A DNA stretch of 19,744 nt from an uncultured Collinsella sp. Lineage in GTDB: Bacteria > Actinomycetota > Coriobacteriia > Coriobacteriales > Coriobacteriaceae. The stretch lies in contig CAADUO010000026.1 of assembly GCA_900752215.1 (NCBI GenBank), positions 1 to 19,744 of the forward strand. The letters run 5' to 3'. A model generated the notes under the pieces. It was not told where the DNA came from, did not search any database, and saw only the letters and a list, made by a program, of their open reading frames with translations. How positions within the stretch are numbered: position 1 is the stretch's first letter; each line of letters opens with the position of its first letter. A program made the position numbers and the translations under genes. Shown here in pieces: positions 1 through 5,928 of the stretch.

Positions 1-927
1 CGGCGGGTCGATCTCGATGGGCTCGAGCTCGACGGGGTTCTCGGGATCGGTGTAGACATCGCCGATATCGGTGCGGTCGATACCCACGACAGCGGCGATG
101 TCGCCGGCGCCGACTTCCTGGCACTCGGTGCGGCCCAGGTAGTCGAAGGTAAAGAGCTGCTTGACGGTAGCGGTGGCGCTGGAGCCGTCGTTCTTGACAA
201 CCAGGATCTGATCGCCCTGATGGATGGTGCCGGAGTACACGCGACCGATGCCGATACGGCCAACAAAGTTGGAGTGGTCGATAGTCACGCATTGCATGGC
301 CAGCGGGGCGTTCTCGTCAACCTCGGGCGCGGGCATATCGTCGATGATCATGTCGAGCAGCGGGTACATGTCCATATTGCCGTCGTTGGGGTCAAGGCGG
401 GCAAAGCCATTCATGGCGCTGGCGTAGACCACGTGCTCCATGGCGAACTCAAGCTGGTCGTCGGTGGCGCCCAGGTCGGCCATGAGGTCCAGGCAGTCGT
501 TGTAGGCCTTCTCGGGGTTGGCGCCCGGACGATCGATCTTGTTGATGACGATCATGATCTTAAGGCCGGTGTCGATAGCGTGACGCAGCACGAAGCGGGT
601 CTGGGGCATGGGGCCCTCAAAGGCGTCGACCAGCAGCAGGGCGCCGTCAGCCATACGCAGCACGCGCTCGACCTCGCCGCCAAAGTCGGCGTGGCCCGGG
701 GGGTCGATGACGTTGATCTTAACGTCCTTGTACTCGATAGAGATGTTCTTGGCGAGAATCGTAATGCCGCGCTCGCGCTCCTGGTCGTTGGAATCCAGGA
801 CGCGGTCCTCGACCTGCTGGTTGGCACGGAAGGCGTCCGTGGCACGCAGGAGCTTGTCGACCATCGTCGTCTTGCCGTGGTCGACGTGAGCGATGATGGC
901 GATGTTCCTCAGATTGTCTACGCGCAT
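1..927 (-). CDS. typA: Translational GTPase TypA/BipA, N-terminal half (cut by window edge)
   Basis: This ribosome-associated translational GTPase of the EF-G/LepA superfamily acts in ribosome assembly and stress adaptation. The 309 visible residues hold the whole G domain: AHVDHGKT (G1, 13-20), RGIT (G2, 53-56), DPPGH (G3, 75-79) and NKID (G4, 129-132). The start of the beta-barrel domain II follows from about residue 207. The family is usually a little over 600 residues, so about half lies beyond position 1. The ATG at 927 is preceded by AGGGGA at suitable spacing. G3 is normally DTPGH in this family, and the Thr is Pro here; the invariant Asp and Gly remain, so activity is probably kept. 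The 117-nt gap upstream (928-1044) shows no convincing terminator or promoter. The family assignment is secure. Confidence 0.95.
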   Translation of the reverse strand, partial: MRVDNLRNIAIIAHVDHGKTTMVDKLLRATDAFRANQQVEDRVLDSNDQERERGITILAKNISIEYKDVKINVIDPPGHADFGGEVERVLRMADGALLLVDAFEGPMPQTRFVLRHAIDTGLKIMIVINKIDRPGANPEKAYNDCLDLMADLGATDDQLEFAMEHVVYASAMNGFARLDPNDGNMDMYPLLDMIIDDMPAPEVDENAPLAMQCVTIDHSNFVGRIGIGRVYSGTIHQGDQILVVKNDGSSATATVKQLFTFDYLGRTECQEVGAGDIAAVVGIDRTDIGDVYTDPENPVELEPIEIDPP

Positions 928-1044
928 GTAGTTCCCCTATCTTCTATCTATATACAACCGGCACGCGTATGCGACCCACCCAGCAATGCAACGCTCGGCG
1001 GGAATATTGAGCCTTTTACCGAAAACTCGTTTATTTTAGCGATT

Positions 1045-1494
1045 TTAGATGAGAGGGGTTTCCTCACCTGCAGGTTCAGGGTCGCTCCACATAAAACCAT
1101 CGCCGGCGCCCATGCCCTCATACAGCACATATGCCGAAAAACCACTCTCGAGCGTCGTCTCAAAGAAGCTCACGAGCAGGGCGTCATGGTAGCCGCCATC
1201 GATCTCAACGCAGCCGGTATAGCCGATGGCATAGCGGGCGATACGGCCCAAGCCCTCGTCTTTAAGACCCATCTTGTGCTCGGAGATAAAGTTGGTAGCC
1301 GCCTCGAGGCACGCCTCTTCGCCGTCCTCGTCGAGCGCCGCCAGATATCGGTTGGAAGCGGCGTCCTCGATCGCCACAACTACGCCCGGATTCTCACCGG
1401 CGGCAAGGTCGTCCAAGAACGCACCAATCAGGTCACACACCATGGCGTCGAGCTCGGCGGAGACGTTACCGGCGTCCTGCATATCCTGTGCCAT
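1045..1494 (-). CDS. Conserved-looking hypothetical acidic protein, 149 aa
   Basis: I do not recognise this protein. It is soluble-looking and acidic, with no signal peptide or membrane segment. The N-terminal half appears helical (residues 10-75, rich in Ala, Glu and Asp), and the C-terminal half contains short hydrophobic beta-like stretches (around GCVEIDGGYHDALLVSFFET and SAYVLYEGMG). The ATG at 1494 has GGGAAGG upstream at good spacing, and the minus-strand reading frame has the codon bias of its neighbours, so it is probably real. It lies 30 nt downstream of the small membrane protein gene and may share its transcript. No function is assigned. Confidence 0.7.
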   Translation of the reverse strand: MAQDMQDAGNVSAELDAMVCDLIGAFLDDLAAGENPGVVVAIEDAASNRYLAALDEDGEEACLEAATNFISEHKMGLKDEGLGRIARYAIGYTGCVEIDGGYHDALLVSFFETTLESGFSAYVLYEGMGAGDGFMWSDPEPAGEETPLI

Positions 1495-1524
1495 CTTTAG
1501 ACCTTCCCATCGAGTCTGGCGTCG

Positions 1525-1914
1525 TTACAGTTCTTGTGCCTCGGCGGCGATCTTGGCGGCAGCGTCGCGGGCGCGCATCATGTCCGCCGCGCGCTTGTCG
1601 AGCACCTTGATCTGGCTAGTCAGCATGACCGCATCGACCACGCCCCAGATCACCAGGCCCGTAGAGATCGAAAACCCAAGCGCACCAACTGTACCACGAA
1701 GGCGCGAACAGATTGCCGCGACAAGGGCGGAGATAACAACCATCTTGATAAACGAGCCGCGGCGCTCGCGAAGCGTGCGAGCCTGCGCCACATAGGCAAT
1801 GCGAGCCGCCTCAGAAGCCTCCGAGCGCATCTGGGCCTCGCGCGCAATGGCCGCCGCCTCAGCCGACATACCGCTAGCCATCAGCGAACGCTCCGCAACC
1901 TGGACACCCCGCAT
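1525..1914 (-). CDS. Small membrane protein of unknown function, 129 aa
   Basis: This is a predicted integral membrane protein. An Ala/Glu/Arg-rich amphipathic N-terminus (residues 1-55) is followed by two hydrophobic stretches (about 57-83 and 84-99) and a charged helical tail rich in Lys, Arg and Ala. The ATG at 1914 abuts the TAA of the nuclease gene (TAAATG), which suggests translational coupling, but it has no clear Shine-Dalgarno sequence. An in-frame ATG at 1881 (Met12) has GGAG nine bases upstream and is a real alternative. The family is not recognised. The cytosolic coil, two-TM hairpin, cytosolic coil layout suggests a membrane-anchored scaffold, which is inference only. Confidence 0.65.
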   Translation of the reverse strand: MRGVQVAERSLMASGMSAEAAAIAREAQMRSEASEAARIAYVAQARTLRERRGSFIKMVVISALVAAICSRLRGTVGALGFSISTGLVIWGVVDAVMLTSQIKVLDKRAADMMRARDAAAKIAAEAQEL

Positions 1915-2415
1915 TTAGAAATCATCGGGGGAGAGCGTATGGACGAACTCGTCGAACTTCTCGAACTCCTGCTCGTCGTCGACTTCCTCGGCGTGGGTAG
2001 AAACAGTGCCCAGGCGATTCATGATGTCATCCTCCACAAACATGGGAGCATTGCTGCGCACGGCAAGGGCAATGGCATCACTGGGGCGGGCGTCGATCTT
2101 GCGCTCGTCGCCATCGACCAGCACGACGATCGTCGCATAGAACACCGGCGGCTCGGCGCGAACGATCTCGATGCGCTCGAGCTTGGCACCCAGGGCGTCG
2201 ACGGTGTCGAGCAGCAGGTCGTGCGTGATGGGACGATCGGCGCGGCCGCTGTCGATGCCGCGGCTGATTGCCGCAGCCTCAAACGAGCCAGTCTGGATGG
2301 AGAGGGAGCGCAGCGGCGCGGGGGAATCCGACTTGCTGCAGCGCTCGCGAAGCACGATAAGCGATGGCACGGGACCGGCGGCCATGACGATGGTCTCTAT
2401 GTCGACACGAACCAT
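1915..2415 (-). CDS. Bifunctional nuclease family protein (DUF151 type)
   Basis: This 166-residue protein matches the DUF151/BFN family, named after plant proteins with RNase and DNase activity; the bacterial role is mostly unproven. The diagnostic segment is RPSDAIALAVRSNAPMFVED, preceded by a beta-rich region (FYATIVVLVDGDERKIDA). The C-terminal tail is very acidic. I chose the ATG at 2415 because GGAGGT lies 6 nt upstream of it. An upstream in-frame start at 2463 adds 16 residues that look non-coding and lacks a ribosome site. A candidate promoter lies at 2473-2502. The gene is followed with no gap by the small membrane protein gene, so the two are probably one transcript. Confidence 0.88.
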   Translation of the reverse strand: MVRVDIETIVMAAGPVPSLIVLRERCSKSDSPAPLRSLSIQTGSFEAAAISRGIDSGRADRPITHDLLLDTVDALGAKLERIEIVRAEPPVFYATIVVLVDGDERKIDARPSDAIALAVRSNAPMFVEDDIMNRLGTVSTHAEEVDDEQEFEKFDEFVHTLSPDDF

Positions 2416-2472
2416 GGAACACCTCCGGTACGTAGCGGTTAACACGCGGCAAGGTCGCCGCATTGAATAGCT

Positions 2473-2502
2473 ATACTACCCAATCTTTCGCACAGCACAC
2501 AA
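2473..2502 (-). promoter_or_regulatory. Candidate sigma-70-type promoter for the nuclease gene
   Basis: Read on the minus strand, TTGTGT (2502-2497) and TAGTAT (2478-2473) are separated by 18 bases. The pair sits about 58 bases upstream of the nuclease start, between the tRNA terminator and the gene. The match to -35 is partial. Confidence 0.4.
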
Positions 2503-2530
2503 AACCAAAATGAGATTTATCGCAGACAAG

Positions 2531-2560
2531 AAAAAAGCCCCGAGGCAACGCCCCAGGGCT
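2531..2560 (-). terminator. Rho-independent terminator of the tRNA cluster
   Basis: On the minus strand an 11-position stem with two mismatches (2550-2560 against 2536-2546, loop of 3) is followed by six T. It starts 15 bases after the CCA end of the last tRNA-Ile. Confidence 0.75.
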
Positions 2561-2574
2561 CTTCACAGTTTTGA

Positions 2575-2651
2575 TGGTGGACCTGACAAGATTCGAACTT
2601 GTGACCTCCCGGTTATCAGCCGGACGCTCTAACCAACTGAGCTACAGGTCC
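2575..2651 (-). tRNA. tRNA-Ile (GAT), distal copy
   Basis: A full cloverleaf is visible: acceptor GGACCTG/CAGGTCC with discriminator A, D arm GCTC...GAGC, anticodon loop CTGATAA with anticodon GAT, and a TTCGAAT T-loop. The 3' CCA is encoded. The 77 bases are identical to the copy at 2799-2875. Only 4 bases separate it from tRNA-Ala, so the two are co-transcribed. Confidence 0.97.
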
Positions 2652-2655
2652 ATCA

Positions 2656-2731
2656 TGGTGGAGGTTAGGGGGATCGAACCCCTGACCTCAGGCTTGCAAA
2701 GCCCGCGCTCTCCCAGCTGAGCTAAACCCCC
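2656..2731 (-). tRNA. tRNA-Ala (TGC)
   Basis: The cloverleaf has acceptor GGGGGTT/AACCTCC, anticodon loop TTTGCAA with anticodon TGC, T-loop TTCGATC and an encoded CCA. The acceptor stem contains the G3:U70 wobble that identifies tRNA-Ala to alanyl-tRNA synthetase. The Ile-Ala pair after gyrA matches the arrangement known in mycobacteria. Confidence 0.97.
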
Positions 2732-2742
2732 ACGGAGACAGT

Positions 2743-2787
2743 AATAAACACCCCAGCGGCGACTCGGCTCTCGCTGGGGTGTTTATT
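2743..2787 (-). terminator. Perfect hairpin inside the tRNA cluster, terminator-like
   Basis: A perfect 16-bp inverted repeat (2743-2758 and 2772-2787, loop of 13) lies between the promoter-proximal tRNA-Ile and tRNA-Ala. On the minus strand its 3' arm ends GTGTTTATT, a weak U-rich run rather than a clean U-tract. Only 11 bases separate it from tRNA-Ala and I see no promoter there. It is therefore either a partial terminator that tunes downstream expression or a processing signal. Confidence 0.6.
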
Positions 2788-2798
2788 GCGAAAGAAAG

Positions 2799-2875
2799 TG
2801 GTGGACCTGACAAGATTCGAACTTGTGACCTCCCGGTTATCAGCCGGACGCTCTAACCAACTGAGCTACAGGTCC
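2799..2875 (-). tRNA. tRNA-Ile (GAT), promoter-proximal copy
   Basis: The sequence is identical to the distal tRNA-Ile, including the encoded CCA and anticodon GAT. It is the first gene behind the promoter at 2890-2919 and is followed by a strong hairpin before tRNA-Ala. Confidence 0.97.
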
Positions 2876-2889
2876 ATCGCGCAAGGGAT

Positions 2890-2919
2890 ATATTAGACGA
2901 GTCGTTACGCGCGCGTCAA
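2890..2919 (-). promoter_or_regulatory. Promoter of the tRNA cluster
   Basis: On the minus strand, TTGACG (2919-2914) and TAATAT (2895-2890) are separated by 18 bases. The tRNA 5' end lies 14 bases beyond the -10, as expected for a stable-RNA promoter. The -35 begins only 3 bases from the foldback repeat. Confidence 0.75.
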
Positions 2920-2922
2920 CAA

Positions 2923-3109
2923 CTTTTTTGAAAATCTTTGAGGGGTGTCGCCCCCGGCTGCCCGGCGGCATGCGAAGTCGCCTGCTCGGACAGTCCTGCT
3001 CGCACGGAGAGCACATTAAGTGCTCTCCTGCTCGTGCGGAACTCGCGATCGACTTCGCATGCCGCCGGGCAGCCGGGGGCGACGTGGGGTTCAAAGGTTT
3101 TCAAAAAAG
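2923..3109. repeat. 187-bp imperfect foldback (long inverted repeat)
   Basis: The two halves are complementary. The core arms at 2947-2980 and 3050-3083 are a perfect 34-bp inverted repeat. The outer arms at 2923-2941 and 3091-3109 match at 18 of 19 positions. The segments between core and outer arms (2942-2946 and 3084-3090) do not pair. The 69-bp centre holds a further perfect 9-bp hairpin (3006-3014 with 3020-3028) and three direct copies of CCTGCTCG at 2981, 2995 and 3027. It lies between the gyrA terminator hairpin and the tRNA promoter. No credible coding sequence is present. A MITE-like element, a family of intergenic repeats, or a structured RNA are all possible. Confidence 0.85.
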
Positions 3110-3135
3110 CGGTCGGCGCGCAGTGCGCCGACCGC
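3103..3135 (-). terminator. Rho-independent terminator of gyrB-gyrA
   Basis: On the minus strand, a perfect 11-bp GC-rich stem (3125-3135 with 3109-3119, loop of 5) is followed by six T. It begins 40 bases after the gyrA stop. Its T-tract is also the outer end of the foldback repeat. Confidence 0.9.
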
Positions 3136-3175
3136 CGATATATGGGGTCTGATGATTTTTACCAGCTAGAGCCTC

Positions 3176-5917
3176 TTACTCGTCTAGGAGATCTTCTGGC
3201 ATGTCGTTGCCATCGCCTAGATCGACTGGGGCTTCTTCGGGGGCAGAACCGTCTTCTGTTGCTTCGCCTTCGGGCTTCTCTTTGGCTGCCGTCATGCGGG
3301 CCACGGCGCATATGCGGTCGTTGTCGTCGACGGTCATCATCTTGACGCCCTGGGTGGCGCGGCCAGTCTGGCTGATCTCGTCGGTCTTGACGCGAATGAC
3401 CGTCGCGCCCTCCGTCACGATGAACAGCTCGTGCTGCGGGCCCACCGTCTTCATGGCCGCGAGGTTACCCTTACGCTCGGTCATTTGGATGGTGTAGACG
3501 CCCTGGCCGCCGCGATTCTGCTCCGGGTAGTCCGCAACCGGCGTGCGCTTGCCGTAGCCGCGCTCGGTGATGACGAACAGATCGCCGTTGCCGTTAGTGA
3601 CTTCCATGCCCAGAACGCTCACGCCGTCCTTCATACCGATACCGCGAACGCCGCTGGTATCGCGGCCGGTGGCGCGCACCTGCTCCTCGGAGAACATGAT
3701 CGCCTTGCCCGCGGTGGTAGCCAGGATGATCTTGTCACCCTCGCGCACGCGGCGCACGTTCAGCAGCGCGTCGTCGTCACGCAGGTTGATAGCGATCAGG
3801 CCGTCGCGACGGCTGCGGTCGTATGCGCTCATCACGGTCTTCTTGACCATGCCGCTCTTGGTGGCAAACATCAGGTACTCGTCGGCCGGGAACTCGCGGC
3901 AGCTGATGACGCTCGCGATCTTCTCGCCCTCCTCGAAGGGCAGAAGGTTGACGATCGCGGTACCGCGCGCCTGGCGCGTACCCACCGGCAGCTCGTGCAC
4001 CTTCAGGCGATAGACCTTGCCCTTGCTCGAGAAGAACAGCACGTACTCGTGCGTGGACGCGATGAACATCTCGTCGATAACGTCGTCCTCTTTGAGGTTG
4101 ACGCCCGACACGCCCTTGCCACCGCGCTTCTGGGCACGGTAGGCGGCCACCGGAATGCGCTTAACGTAGCCGGTGTGGGTGATGGTCACGACCATATCCT
4201 CGTCGGCGATGAGGTCCTCGACATCCAGGTCCTTCTCGACATGGCTGATCTCGGTGCGGCGCTTATCGCCGAACTTCTTGGAGATCTCGCGCATCTCCTC
4301 CTTGATGACGCCCAGAATCTTCTCCTCGTGCGCCAGCAGGTCCTCGTAGTAGGCGATGGCGCGGCGCAGGCCGTCCAGCTCTTCCTGAATTTTGTCGCGC
4401 TCCAGGCCGGTCAGGCGGCGCAGCTTCATCTCGAGGATGGCCGTGGTCTGCTCGGGCGTAAAGCCAAAGCGCTCGATCAAGCGACTGCTGGCCTCGGAGT
4501 CAGTCTGCGAGGAGCGGATGATGCTAATGACCTCGTCGATATGGTCAAGGGCCATCAGGTAACCCTCGAGGATATGCGCGCGGGCCTGGGCCTTCTTAAG
4601 GTCAAAACGGGTGCGACGGGTGACTACGTCGACCTGGTGGTCGATGTAGTGCTGCAGCATCTCGCGCAGGCTCAGGCATTTGGGAACGCCGTTGACGAGT
4701 GCCAGGTTGTTGGCGCCAAAGGTCGTCTGCAGCGAGGTGTACTTATACAGGTTGTTGAGCACGACCTGCGGAATGACGCCCTTCTTGAGCTCGATGACCA
4801 GACGGATACCCTTCTGGTTGGACTCATCGCGCATATCCGAGATGCCCTCGATGCGCTTGTCGTTGACGAGCTGGGCGATCTTCTCCTGCAGGGTGCCCTT
4901 GTTGACCATGTAGGGGATTTCGGTGAAGACCAGGCGGCTGCGACCGGTCTTGGTGGACTCCACGTGCGCCTTGGCACGCACGGTAATGGAGCCGCGGCCG
5001 GTCTCGTAGCTCTGCTTAATGCCGGCGCTGCCCATGATGATGGCGCCGGTGGGGAAGTCCGGACCGGGCATGATCTGCATGAGCTCGTCGACGGTGGCGT
5101 CGGGGTTGTCGATCAGGTAGCAGGTGGCCTCGATCGCCTCGGCGAGGTTATGCGGGGCGATGTTGGTGGCCATGCCGACGGCGATGCCCTGGCTGCCGTT
5201 GACCAGCAGGTTGGGGAAACGTGCAGGCAGTGCCACGGGCTCGGCGAGCGATTCGTCGTAGTTGGGCTGCCAGTCGACGGTATCCTTCTGCAAGTCACGC
5301 AACAGTTCCATGGCGGGCTTTGCCAGGCGGCTCTCGGTGTAACGCATGGCCGCCGCGCCGTCGCCGTCGATATTGCCGAAGTTGCCGTGACCGTCGATGA
5401 GCGGCGTGCGCATGGAGAACCACTGCGCCAAGCGGACCATGGCCTCGTAGACCGCAGAGTCACCGTGCGGGTGGTACTTACCGATAACTTCGCCGACCGT
5501 CCACGCCGACTTCTTGTGCGGGCGGTTGGGGTAGATGCCGCTCTCGTTCATCGCGTACAGGATGCGGCGGTGCACCGGCTTTAAGCCGTCGCGCACGTCC
5601 GGCAGGGCGCGCGCCGTGATGACCGACATCGAATACTCGATAAACGACTGCTTCATCTCGCGACCGAACTCCGAAATCTGGAGCTGGCCGCCGTTGATAT
5701 CCTCGCCGGCCGAGGCGCCACGGTCGACTTCGCCAAAGCTCTCCTCGAGCTCGCCGTCGTCGTCCTCTTCCTCGTCATCATCGGCATCGGGGTTATAGGC
5801 GTCAGGATCGCCGTCCTCGCCCTGCTCAGCACGGGCAAGCAGGCGCTTCAGATCATCGGGCATACCGGCATCGCCGGCCTCGCCCATACCCTCGCTATTG
5901 TTGATATCGTCTGCCAC
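3176..5917 (-). CDS. gyrA: DNA gyrase subunit A
   Basis: This is the DNA-breaking and wrapping subunit of gyrase, 913 residues. The catalytic Tyr is Y193 in AAMRYTE. The quinolone region HPHGDSAVYEAM has Ser154 and Glu158 at the positions equivalent to E. coli 83 and 87, which is a sensitive-type pattern. The GyrA box that drives DNA wrapping is QKRGGKG (596-602). The C-terminal tail is acidic. Unusually, about 75 residues precede the conserved core, and residues 32-67 are extremely rich in Asp and Glu. The GTG at 5917 is supported by AGGAGG four bases upstream, which overlaps the gyrB stop; the next in-frame ATG lacks such a site. The gap to gyrB is 11 nt, so the two form one operon ended by the terminator at 3103-3135. 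Confidence 0.98.
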   Translation of the reverse strand: MADDINNSEGMGEAGDAGMPDDLKRLLARAEQGEDGDPDAYNPDADDDEEEDDDGELEESFGEVDRGASAGEDINGGQLQISEFGREMKQSFIEYSMSVITARALPDVRDGLKPVHRRILYAMNESGIYPNRPHKKSAWTVGEVIGKYHPHGDSAVYEAMVRLAQWFSMRTPLIDGHGNFGNIDGDGAAAMRYTESRLAKPAMELLRDLQKDTVDWQPNYDESLAEPVALPARFPNLLVNGSQGIAVGMATNIAPHNLAEAIEATCYLIDNPDATVDELMQIMPGPDFPTGAIIMGSAGIKQSYETGRGSITVRAKAHVESTKTGRSRLVFTEIPYMVNKGTLQEKIAQLVNDKRIEGISDMRDESNQKGIRLVIELKKGVIPQVVLNNLYKYTSLQTTFGANNLALVNGVPKCLSLREMLQHYIDHQVDVVTRRTRFDLKKAQARAHILEGYLMALDHIDEVISIIRSSQTDSEASSRLIERFGFTPEQTTAILEMKLRRLTGLERDKIQEELDGLRRAIAYYEDLLAHEEKILGVIKEEMREISKKFGDKRRTEISHVEKDLDVEDLIADEDMVVTITHTGYVKRIPVAAYRAQKRGGKGVSGVNLKEDDVIDEMFIASTHEYVLFFSSKGKVYRLKVHELPVGTRQARGTAIVNLLPFEEGEKIASVISCREFPADEYLMFATKSGMVKKTVMSAYDRSRRDGLIAINLRDDDALLNVRRVREGDKIILATTAGKAIMFSEEQVRATGRDTSGVRGIGMKDGVSVLGMEVTNGNGDLFVITERGYGKRTPVADYPEQNRGGQGVYTIQMTERKGNLAAMKTVGPQHELFIVTEGATVIRVKTDEISQTGRATQGVKMMTVDDNDRICAVARMTAAKEKPEGEATEDGSAPEEAPVDLGDGNDMPEDLLDE

Positions 5918-5928
5918 GTTACCTCCTC

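Noticed and set aside
220..1500. Plus-strand open frame of 426 codons across typA and the next gene
   Set aside because: It is antisense to typA and runs through the intergenic gap; no ribosome site or recognisable motif.
2840..3094. Minus-strand open frame ending DGPVAQLVRASG
   Set aside because: The C-terminal peptide is a translation of a tRNA-gene edge, and the rest is the foldback repeat; a well-known false prediction type.
3958..3968. Palindrome GCGGTACCGCG in gyrA, seemingly related to TTAGGTACCTAA
   Set aside because: Only the GGTACC centre is shared; it falls in conserved coding sequence and is expected by chance in GC-rich DNA.
3431..5584. Long plus-strand open frame of 717 codons opposite gyrA
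   Set aside because: It is antisense to a full, motif-bearing gyrA; long antisense frames are common in high-GC DNA, and the translation shows Val/Leu/His/Asp bias with no domain.
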